Shown here: in pieces, positions 1 to 8,920 of the stretch | How positions within the stretch are numbered: the first letter of the stretch is position 1 | How the letters are laid out: every line of letters begins with the position of its first letter | NCBI GenBank assembly: GCA_024734555.1 | Contig: JANPWX010000162.1 | Coordinates: 282,472 to 346,471 of the forward strand | DNA length: 64,000 nucleotides | Source: Trochalopteron elliotii | Lineage: Eukaryota > Chordata > Aves > Passeriformes > Leiothrichidae | Direction of reading: 5' to 3' | The notes under the pieces: generated by a model | Told to the model about the DNA's origin: nothing | Seen by the model: the letters and a program-made list of their open reading frames with translations, nothing else | Databases searched by the model: none | Position numbers and translations under genes: made by a program

Positions 1-1950
1 TGCTTTCTTTAAACTAACCCATTTGTTGTAAAACAGATGCTCAGAGGGCAAGTTTTTTTAAATGAAAGGGGTTTTTTTCATTGCTGAGAATTACACAGAT
101 CTTTCAAACGCATCTGGCAGTTGGAAAATTAATGCTGTAACACTATCTAGCAACACAAAAATATGGCTGTATGTTGAGTTTAGGGCCGTGCTTGGCCATA
201 AATCATAGATCCACAGCCCATTTCAGTACAGGTGTGCAAAAGTTAGCTTTTAAAATAGTTACTAACAAACTTTCATTTTGCTTACACTTGCAAATCTCTT
301 AAATATCTTCAAAACCAGTTTCTTTGATAGAAAATACATGTCTTGGTAGGTCATGTCCACTCAGATGTAATAGCTAAGTGATGCCCACTGGAGCAATGCT
401 GAATTTAAAGAACTTTTTGAAGTTTTGGAACCTGATGGTGTACCAGCAGAGTGAAAACTTGATTATTGCTCCTGAAGTAGTGAGGATACTTGAACACCAA
501 CAGAATTTGGTGAGAGGAAGAATGCCAGAGATGGAGTTAGGCTTCTGGCAACTTTGCAGTGCAGAATGGCTTCTTCTGGGTATTCGCTTTTGTGCATCAC
601 TTCTCTCCTGTGGCTGTAGTGTTTACTTTTTTTTGAACTTGATTTCTGTTTTTCAGTGAAATCTTCTCATTTTTACAGTTTTCAGTGTTGAATCTCACCT
701 AGAGACAACTACATGTTGTTTTCCTGTAGAAAAACCTGCTTCTAGCTCATTGTGTTTGGTGTCTGTTTGCAGGCAGGTGTGAAAAGTGAGCTGTAGCACA
801 GCAGTGGGGCGGGCAGAGCGAGTTTTGGGTCAGAAACGTTGGTTTTACAGGCACTGGTGTATATAGATCAGCATTCCAGGGGAGCAGTGACACTTTGGGC
901 TCACAGGGTAAGGAGCCTCCCACCTGTTGTTCTTGTCTCCTCCCTTGGTATAAGCAGTTCAGCTCCCCAGGTAGCCTCATGGTGGATAAATGGTGCTTGG
1001 TGGGGAAAAACTGGGCTGTTCACCTGGCTGGAGGTGTGTGATCATGGACAAGGACATTGTCTGTCAGCAGGTGTTACTTCAGAGCTTTCACAGTAATTAG
1101 TAGCATTTGGTTATGAGCCAACATTAAAGGATTTTCAGAAGAAGGTGGCTCAGGTGGCATCGTGTGTGCCATAAACACCACTGGCCAGTGAGCTGTGTTA
1201 GTTTTGGAGACTGCTGGAAGCAATGTCACACATAGAAATTTTGAGTATTTAATGCCATGTGTTGAAATTGTTCAAAAAAAGAAAAAGTCACACTGTTTGG
1301 GATTCTTTTTCTGAATAAAATTCTAATAAACTAGTCCAGTGGATTGATCCCCTCCCATGTGTCTGCTCTTTCTCATATGTTGGTAACTGCTCCCCTGTTT
1401 TGGTGTCCCATTGCTTCGGCAGGAGTGTGAATGTGTTCCCACCGTGAAGGTCCTGGGGGCTTTCGAAGCAAAAGGGAAATGTTTCAAGAGTAAAATAGAG
1501 CTGTGACTTGAGACGTTGCACAAATAGATTGTAGATGGATGGCAAACAAACTGGTAAAAGCCTTTATTTTTACTTAACCATCTTGACCATGTGTGCCTCT
1601 TTGTACCGTGGGCTGCAGCCGTGCGGGGTGGGAGGGAACGTGTTGGTGTTTGAGATGTACTTGCTAAGCAGAAGCCGTGTCCTCTGCCCCTTCTCCCTTT
1701 CCGGACAAATTGTTCTTGCCAAAATTTTCTACCTGTTGCAAGAGTTGCTTTCCTTCCAGCACAGTAAAATGTCGACTTCTTTCACTGTTCCTTCCCTCTC
1801 GTAGGCATCTGTAACCTCTGTACGACTGTGTATAGGACACAGCAGTCATCGATCTCTGCTGGCTATAGATACCATCAACTTGAGTGTATTGTAAACGAAC
1901 TGTATTCATTTGAAAAATAAATTTTTTTTGAAATGCACAGGTGTGAGGCT
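1..1950 (+). other. 3'-UTR-like DNA of the upstream gene (AGO3 expected)
   Basis: AT-rich sequence without a convincing exon. It carries AATAAA at 1314-1319 and again at 1916-1921, the second followed by a T run, as at the end of a long 3' UTR. In vertebrates the gene next to TEKT2 on this side is an Argonaute gene (AGO3 in human, same strand). That identity comes from synteny, because no Argonaute coding sequence is visible. The short open frames here have no recognisable family features. Confidence 0.4.
1916..1921 (+). terminator. poly(A) signal AATAAA, probable end of upstream gene
   Basis: Canonical AATAAA followed by a T-rich stretch. It is the last such hexamer before the CpG-rich TEKT2 promoter region. 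An earlier AATAAA at 1314-1319 could serve a shorter transcript. Confidence 0.4.
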
Positions 1951-2113
1951 ATTTTATTTGCATCATTTTCATTTATTCCCAAAGCAAGGAACAGATGGAG
2001 GTGTTGGTCTGGGTGGGGGGATGTGGAGGGAGGGACCAGGCATATCCAAGACCAGAAAACCATTTACTTTTGGTCTTTTTTTGTGTTTTAATGCCGTCTA
2101 ACTAAAAAGACAA

Positions 2114-2149
2114 GAGCTTGTCGAAGTGCCCACAGCTTGTCGAAGTGCC
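2114..2149 (+). repeat. Two exact 16-bp direct repeats, 20-bp period
   Basis: AGCTTGTCGAAGTGCC occurs at 2114-2129 and again at 2134-2149, just before the GC-rich promoter region. No function can be assigned. Confidence 0.8.
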
Positions 2150-2279
2150 TGCCCGGGGCAGGATCGCTGCTGTGGAAATGGGAAAGGACTGTGCAAGTGG
2201 ACACCCTCCTACTTTTACGGGTCCTTTTGTGGGATTTTTTCAGACAATATTATTTATCGCTGATTTGGGCGCTGCTTTG

Positions 2280-2640
2280 CTGCGGATTGCGGTGTCCCTG
2301 TCACCGATACCCGCCCAACAGCCGCCGCCGCACCCGCCGGGGCCGCCCGGCAACGGCCCCGCGCGGGCCCGGGGCGAGAGCGGGGAACGGCCGGGAACGG
2401 CAAAGGGGACAGCGGGGAACGGTATGGGGACAGCGGGGGTCGGCCGGGAACGGTGCGGGGACAGCGGGGATCGGCCGGGAAGGGTGAGAGGAGAGGGGAG
2501 GTCAAGCTGGAACGGTGAGTGTAGCGGGGAGAATCGGCCGGTAACGGTGACGGGAGGAGAGCGGCCCCGGCCCTGAGGCGGAACGGGAGCACGGTCGGTC
2601 CGGAGGAGCTGAGTACCCTCATACCAGCCGGGGTGAGGCC
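2280..2640 (+). promoter_or_regulatory. TEKT2: CpG-rich promoter region with probable TEKT2 non-coding exon 1
   Basis: The base composition switches abruptly to GC- and CpG-rich at about 2280. The coding exon of TEKT2 has a splice acceptor (TTTCAG, ending at 3376) only 16 bp before its ATG, so an upstream non-coding exon is required. Candidate donors are GTGAGT at 2515-2520 and GTGAGG at 2633-2638. A GGCAAC half-site at 2349-2354 matches one arm of the RFX X-box found at many ciliary genes; the other arm is poor. The start site and the choice of donor are inferred. Confidence 0.5.
2375..2565 (+). repeat. GC-rich degenerate minisatellite in the TEKT2 promoter region
   Basis: The words GGCCGGGAACGG and GGGGACAGCGGGGA recur several times with small changes, most regularly at 2387-2490 with an approximate 31-bp unit. 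The array lies just before the proposed first exon. Confidence 0.7.
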
Positions 2641-3392
2641 CCTTCCGAGCTGGCGGCTGAGCCCTTTCCCTCTTTCCCTTCCACCTGTGCCCTGCGGCCC
2701 TTTGCGCCCTCCCTCCGGGCTTCCTTCCCTTCAGGAATTCCTGGGCTGCACATCCCTGTCAGCCCTTAGTGTTGCTGTCTGTGCTCGGGGAGCTCCGGCC
2801 CAGCTCTCGGTGCCCGCGGGGTTGGGGCAGACATGGGATATCCCGCGGCCAAGGGATTCTGTCCCGGAACTGCCCCTGACTGTGGGTTTGGGCACCTGCA
2901 GCCCCCTCGGGAGCTCCTCGGACCTTCTGGAGTGGGATCTGTAGTTTCTGCCCTTTGTGCAGGGTGTGCTGGTTAAAAAAGGAGAAGCCGAAACGCTCTG
3001 CTGTTCTATCAAAGCCTTGGAGTCCCCTGGGATCACAGCCCTGGGCTGAGCCTTCAGCAGCACCACAACAGAATCAGTCACGTCCTCGGCCGTTTTGGTC
3101 CAAGCTCAGTAAATACCATATGGAAGCTGGTGCCGTGAGCAGCTCCCTGTCCCTGCAAACAGTTCCACTCCTAGTGAGGGACAGGTGGGACAGGTGCACA
3201 GGTGGGACACCTGCCCTTGTGCTGCCCTATTTTAATGACATTTGTCTGCATTAGGCCAGGTGCCAGGCTGCAGCTTGCTGCTGCTTTTCTCCTGAAGAGC
3301 TCTGTAGTTTTTGGCTGCAGCTCCATTTCGGGTGCATTTCCATGAATAAACACATAAATCTTCCGCTCCCTTTCAGTCACCTGTTGAGCGAG

Positions 3393-4174
3393 ATGGCCTC
3401 GCTGAGTGTAAAGCCGGGCCAGCGCTTCACCTTGCCGGACTGGCAGAACAACTCCATCCTCATCTCAGCCGACGCCGAACAGCAGCGTTACAATTCCCAT
3501 CACATCCGGCAGGAAGGGCGAGCTCTCCGCAATGAAACCGGCAACCAGGTGAGCCCTCTGGCGGGGGGGGACTGCTCACAGCTTTGTCAGGATAGTGGGC
3601 TGAGGAAGAGTGTCTAGATTTGGGTGTATGGATGTGGGAATAAAGGGCTTTACGTGTACAGAACATGCTAAATGTGGACATTTATTCCCTGTAAACCCAC
3701 CTGCAATGGTGTATCTGTACTGTCACGGAATCCCCGAGTGTGTTTCTCGCATTCATTGCCACTCATGTTGTTCTCTGTGCTCTCCATTTGTGTAAATGAC
3801 TGTGATTCCAAATAGCAACATGTTGTATTCCTGTGAGAGGCTCAGTCCTGAAAAGGGGGAAAGGCTCCAGCAAGATTCACAACCACAATTTTAAAAAGAG
3901 TAATGGCAATTCTCTCTAATTCCAGGCAAAATGGGATGAGCACAACAGCCGAACCCACCTCAAAGATCGTATTGCCTGTGTGGACAAATGGAGAGAGGCC
4001 CTGGCCAGATGCCTCACAGAGATAGATTTGGAAATTGATGCCTTAACCAAAGTAAGTTGGGAAGGCAGATGGCTGGAAATGAACTTACACTCTCAACATG
4101 GGACATGAAATAATTGAGGTTTGTCTTGTGCAATGGGCAAGCCCATCTGTATTTCAAGGGAGGCTTCTCACTAG

Positions 4175-4208
<34 letters not shown>

Positions 4209-7200
4209 GTATGTATATTTTATACTGAGATCCATACTTCATGGAATGACTTCCTGGAAAACAAACCACTGTGTTCTTGGCTGAGCCAAGCCATGTCATG
4301 CAGATGTATATGGCATGCTCCTGTTTGGATTTCTGGGTGGATTTTGTTGTCTGGACTTTTTATAAAGCTCTGAAGGATAATAAGAAATATGTTAACACCA
4401 TCTTTCAGAAATATTTGGGTTTAAATAGAGAACAGAGGTGGGAGATCTCTGATACTGTGAGTTCTAAACTCAGAGGCTGCTGCTGATTCTGGAGTTGTTA
4501 ACCCCCAGCAAGGTATGATTGCAAATGGCAGGTGTAGAGGCCTAAGGTGTTTGGCCCTGGCAATTTTTATTCCAGACTTGATAAAAGGTTTCTGAACTGC
4601 AAGGACAATGTGAGTCCCTCTTAATGATGGTATGGGTGGGTTCCCCTTCCTTTCTCTCTCCTATCCCTAAAAGATCCCTCCTCCCAACCCCACCTGGTTG
4701 ATTGCTTCTTCCAGGTGAAGGAAGCAGCAGAAAATGCCATCCAGGCAAAGAACTTGTGTTTGGATGTTGCCATTGAGTGCCTGACACTCCGTGAGAGCCG
4801 TCGTGACATTGACGTGGTGAGGGATCCTGTGGAAGAGGAGCTGCTCCGAGAGGTGAAGGTGATTGAGAAAACCAAGAAAGAGCTGCAGCAGCGAGTGGAT
4901 GATGCCTTCAGACAGCTCTGGTGAGGAGTGACAGCTTTTGGTCAATGACTCTGCTCTCTTTGCTTGGCCCCAGACACTTCATGTGCCTCTAATGCCACAC
5001 CAAGATGGACAAGCAGTCAGGGAACCACACAGGAACCTTGGATGATTTTCAGGGTGTGGGGTTTGGCAGGGAGGGATGTGTCAAGGGCAACTTCACAAGC
5101 ACCCTTCAGAAATTTTGTCCCAGATCTCTTGTGCTGCCTGCCTTGGTTTAGGAATCAGTGGCTACGAGGTGTTAAAGCTCCCAGGCGCTGATACTCAGTG
5201 GGAATCCTTTGCAGCTCCCTTCTCCAGGGTGATACCAGCACAGAGCCCAGGGCAGCCAGGCAGGCAGTGCTGGGCAAGTCAGGCCCAGTTCCCAGGGAGG
5301 GTGGGAGCTCATCATTCATTTCACAAAGATGACTGACATGCTGGTGAAGGCTTTGGGAATTGTGAGCTGCCCCTGCCCTGGGCCTGCTCCCTGCTGACTC
5401 CAGCCCGGCTCTTCACAGCCTCTTAAAGGAAGCTCATCAGCAGGTGATTAGCGACCACAAGCACAAGGTGGAAGCGCTGGAACTCGACCGGCAGTGCATG
5501 TCCTTCAATCCCACCTCTGGCAACATCTCCTTCAAGGTCAACCCAACACGGATCCCAGACGGGTAAGGAAAGAACCTGTCTTTGTGGGGCCAAATCTGCC
5601 CCAAGCCCTGGGATGCTTTTTCCTTCCATGCTGTATCCAGGTTTGATGGGTACAGTTCTGGAGAGGGCTCAGAACGGAAGTTGGCTGTGGCATGGGGAAG
5701 CCACAGACTTTTGGGAGATAGCTAAATTGTCATCACAAATCCAGCGGGGGCCAGGCGCCCTGCCTCCCAAGGGCGCCCTGCCACTCCTCCAGGTGTCACC
5801 CCTTGCACAGTTCAGAGGGACCTGCTGCTCATTTTCACTTGCCTGGCATTCCCTTCCACGGTTTGGATGTGTCCCTGGGTGGAGCAGATGCTGGGCCTGG
5901 TGAGGTTCAGTCTCTGAGGAGATCAGGCAAGATGTGACTTCCAGCTTTTCCAGAATCATTTTGTGCTGCCATCCTGGCCTGCAGCAGGTGATTCCTTTAA
6001 AATGTCTTGCAAATACTCAATTTATTTTTGTAACTGATTTGTTCACAGATCAACTGCACTTAGTGAGTGGGAACAGAACAGCCGTTGCAACAAGGAGCGT
6101 GCTGAGGCAGAAATTAAAGCCTCAGTTGATCTCCGAGGAGCAATCACACTTTCCATTGCCCAGGTAAACTGCTCCCTTGGCCCAGAATCTGTGGTGCCAT
6201 GCTAGATCTGGTGTGGGAGAGTGGCAGGGATGTCTCTGGATCTGTCTGGGGGCAGCTGCCCTCCTGGTTTAAGTAGGAGCCTGGTTATGCTGCAGAGCTT
6301 GCAGCAGTCTCAGCAAACTGGAGGACATGTCCCTCCCTGTCCATTGATCCCTGCCTTTTGGCCACTGGGGGAGTGTGACCTGTACACATGTGGCAGCAGC
6401 CAAACCTGGCTGGTTTTGCTCCTGGGCTTGTCCCAACCTTCCAGGCACAGCTTGGGTGGGGACACAGACACCTTGCAGCCATATGTGACTGGAGCTGTTC
6501 TCTCCTCAGACAAACAATGAGCTGGATGCTCAGCGTATAGCTACAGAGTTTGCACTGAGGAAGAGGATGAGAGACATGGAAGCAGCCCTTAATGAGCTGA
6601 GATGGCAGGAGCAGAACGTAAGTGTTGTTTCTTTGGTCTACAACCTGACTACAACCCTGGCTGGGAATGGAATCCCAAAGGCTGTTTTTTACATGGAGAG
6701 TGACTTGGCCTGGGCGTAGTTTCCACGTTTGCTGTTCAGTGGCACACAGACAATCCTAGCAGTATTCCACCTCTCACCAGTGCTTCTCTGGCACTGCTTG
6801 GCAGCACTGCCAGGTTTTGGCCTTTTTATTTCACCCCTTTTCTCAGCTGAACCATCCTGGTCCACATGAAAGCAGAAAATTCAGTCTTCAGAAGCCCTTG
6901 AGTAAAATCTATCTAGCAAAATTCCCAGGTATGTGGGGCTGTCCCTCATGACACATGCCTATCCTCAGACCTTGGATGAAATTGCTGAAATGGAGGAGGA
7001 GATCCGGCAGCTGGAGGAGGATATCCGGAAGAGAACACTGGATCTGAAAGTGGCTCACACCCGCCTGGAGACGCGCACGTACCGGCCCCACATGGAGCTC
7101 TGCCGGGATCAGGTACCTCACCTGATGTGGTCCCTGCAGGGAACTGACTGGGAAGGGGGCTCTGAAAAACGTGGATGAGTTTTGGGAGCAGCTGAGCAAT

Positions 7201-8306
7201 GAGGGACAGTGACATAGCAAAGCAAAGAAATAATGTCAGAGCTGGGGGAGAGGGGAATGAGGGAACTGTGGCCTTTGTCAAAGCCCTGTTAATGCTGTCC
7301 CCTCCTCCCTGCAGGCTCAGTACGGACTGACAGACGAGGTCCAGCAGCTGGAGGGGATAATCCGTGCGCTCCAGCAGAAGCAGACAGAGTCACAGTGAGT
7401 GTCCTGCTGTCCAGGAACAGCAGTGCCCAGCACTGCCCTGAGGGGATGTGGCTCTGGGTGAGGTTTGGGTGTGACTGTGGGTGTCCCTGCTCTGGGCACA
7501 CCTCCAGCACCTGCTTTTTGGTGCTCGTGGTACTTGGGCTCATGAGGGGCAGCAGTGTTTGGGCTTGGTGGATGTGGGGTGCAGGCACAGGGGCGTCTGT
7601 GCTGGGAGAGGAATGGGGCTCCCATGGCCCCTGCTTGATTCTGAATTCATCCAGGCCCTGACTGTTCCAAAAGGGACAAAAAAGAGAGTGACAAGGAAGG
7701 AACAGAAGTGCTGCTGTTGGGCTGACAGCTCCCTGGGTGCACATCTCTTGCTGCCCTCCCAGAGCAGTGTGTGGGCTGACTATTCACTGCCCAAAACAAT
7801 GAGTATCTGATGAGTTTGCTCTTGTACAGGGCCAAATGCTGCCAGAAAGTGGGAAGTTGGGTGTTTCCTGTCCAGTTTAAAATCATGGAATATCGTGAGT
7901 TGGGGAGAGACGTGCAAGAATCACTGAGATCAACTCCTGGCCCTGCACAGGATACCCCAACAGTCCCACCCTGTGCTTGAGAGCATTTTCCAAATGTTCC
8001 TTGAGCTCTGGCAGGGTTAGAGCTGTGACCATTCCCGGGGAGCCTGTTCCTGGGAAGCAATGCAGCATTTGATCCCAACTCCTGTCCCTTCTGCTCATTC
8101 CCAGGGATGCCTTGGACGCTCTCTACCGACAACTTCACCGCATTCGGACCGATATTGGCTACAAAACCAATTCTCTGCAACTGGACAACAAGTGCATGGA
8201 CACCCGGAGAAAACTTGTGGTCTCCGTGCAGAAGTTTGAGCCAGAGGTCGACGCTGTCAACCGCACCAGGGACCTGCCGAGGAAGAGTCAGCTGGAGCTG
8301 CCTTAG
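3393..8306 (+). CDS. TEKT2: Tektin-2, complete, nine coding exons
   Basis: Exons: 3393-3548, 3926-4051, 4715-4920, 5419-5562, 6049-6163, 6510-6617, 6969-7112, 7315-7394, 8105-8306. All introns are GT-AG, and the total of 1281 nt encodes 426 aa (human about 430). Tektins are coiled-coil filament proteins inside the doublet microtubules of cilia and sperm flagella; TEKT2 is needed for motility. The protein is almost entirely Glu/Lys/Arg-rich helix, with family landmarks such as ESRRDIDVVRDPVEEEL in exon 3 and CMDTRRKL near the C terminus. The signature nonapeptide, normally RPNVELCRD, reads RPHMELCRD here (residues 324-332, exon 7). The ATG at 3393 was chosen because it matches the family start (MASLSVKP) and lies just after a splice acceptor. 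An in-frame ATG at 3342 is in the intron. Confidence 0.96.
4175..4217 (+). repeat. (TA)n followed by (TATG)n microsatellite
   Basis: A compound simple repeat in TEKT2 intron 2, with TA dinucleotides turning into TATG tetranucleotides. Probably length-polymorphic. Confidence 0.95.
7881..8060 (-). mobile_element. CR1 LINE 3' fragment in TEKT2 intron 8
   Basis: On the minus strand the block ends in a sequence like the avian CR1 tail (...ATATTCCATGATT), preceded by typical text on the plus strand such as CTCCTGGCCCTGCACAGGA and GAGCCTGTTCCTGGGAA. Family assignment is from memory of CR1 consensus sequences and the subfamily is unknown. It is truncated and non-coding. Confidence 0.7.
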
Positions 8307-8486
8307 CGCGCCGGGAATTGTGCAAGCGCGGGGGGGGAATACTCCCGGTGATTCAGTTCCGTAGCGAGGACAAGCGACATCTGCGTCGCGTTTGGGGAGA
8401 ATGGAATTCTCCTCCTAGTTTATTTTATAACTGTCTGGCCCTTGGATGATGTTTACAGCCTCCCGCGCTCCGAGAGATTTATAAAC

Positions 8487-8492
8487 AATAAA
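8487..8492 (+). terminator. TEKT2: TEKT2 poly(A) signal AATAAA
   Basis: AATAAA lies 181 bp after the stop codon and is followed by a GT-rich stretch (CCCCAGTTGTCAT). The next gene's ATG is only 180 bp downstream, which leaves little room between the genes. Confidence 0.85.
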
Positions 8493-8499
8493 GGGCCTG

Positions 8500-8920
8500 T
8501 CCCCAGTTGTCATCCGCGGTGATTAAATCCAGCTGGATTCCAGGAGGGATTAAGGGAACAGGCGAGTGTGCTGTCGGCACCGCGGTCCTCCGGGCCGCCA
8601 GGGGGCAGTGTGTGCGGCATCACACACTGCCCCCTGGCGGCCCGGAGGAAAAAGGCGCCGCGCGCGGCAAGATGGCGGCGGCGGGTCCGGCCTCAGGCCC
8701 CGGGCGGCTCCCGGCTCGTCCCCGGCCCGGCCCCGCTCGGTTCCGCGGCTGCTTGGCCGGGGCGTTGTTGGGGGATTGCCTGGGAGCTGTTTTCGAAGGC
8801 AGGAGCGTCGTAAAGCTGCCAGAGCTGCTGAGTTTCCTCAAAGGACTGGAACCGGCGCCGCCTGAGGAGGGAGGGGAGGCGGCGGGGAGCGCACGTGGAG
8901 GTGCGTGAGGGGAAGCGCGG
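8500..8920 (+). promoter_or_regulatory. ADPRS: ADPRS CpG-island promoter with YY1-type start
   Basis: CpG-dense DNA surrounds the first coding exon, with no TATA box seen. AAGATGGCGGC at 8669-8679 is a full YY1 core placed over the initiator ATG, an arrangement seen in many housekeeping genes. The transcription start must lie between the TEKT2 cleavage site (about 8510) and 8672. Confidence 0.7.
8586..8649. promoter_or_regulatory. Perfect 29-bp inverted repeat with two convergent CTCF-like cores
   Basis: The left arm (8586-8614) and right arm (8621-8649) are exact reverse complements separated by 6 nt (CGGCAT). Each arm contains CCGCCAGGGGGCAGTG, a very close match to the CTCF core motif: on + at 8595-8610 and on - at 8625-8640, so the two motifs point at each other. 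Depending on the start site it could also appear as a strong hairpin in the ADPRS 5' UTR, 22 nt before the ATG. The symmetry is seen directly; CTCF binding is inferred. Confidence 0.75.

Noticed and set aside
2118..2576. 152-codon plus-strand open frame near the TEKT2 promoter
   Set aside because: It runs through a GC-rich minisatellite, so lack of stop codons is expected; no domain is recognisable.
3342..3392. In-frame ATG upstream of the TEKT2 start, adding 17 residues
   Set aside because: It lies before the splice acceptor ending at 3376, and the family start motif begins at the ATG at 3393.
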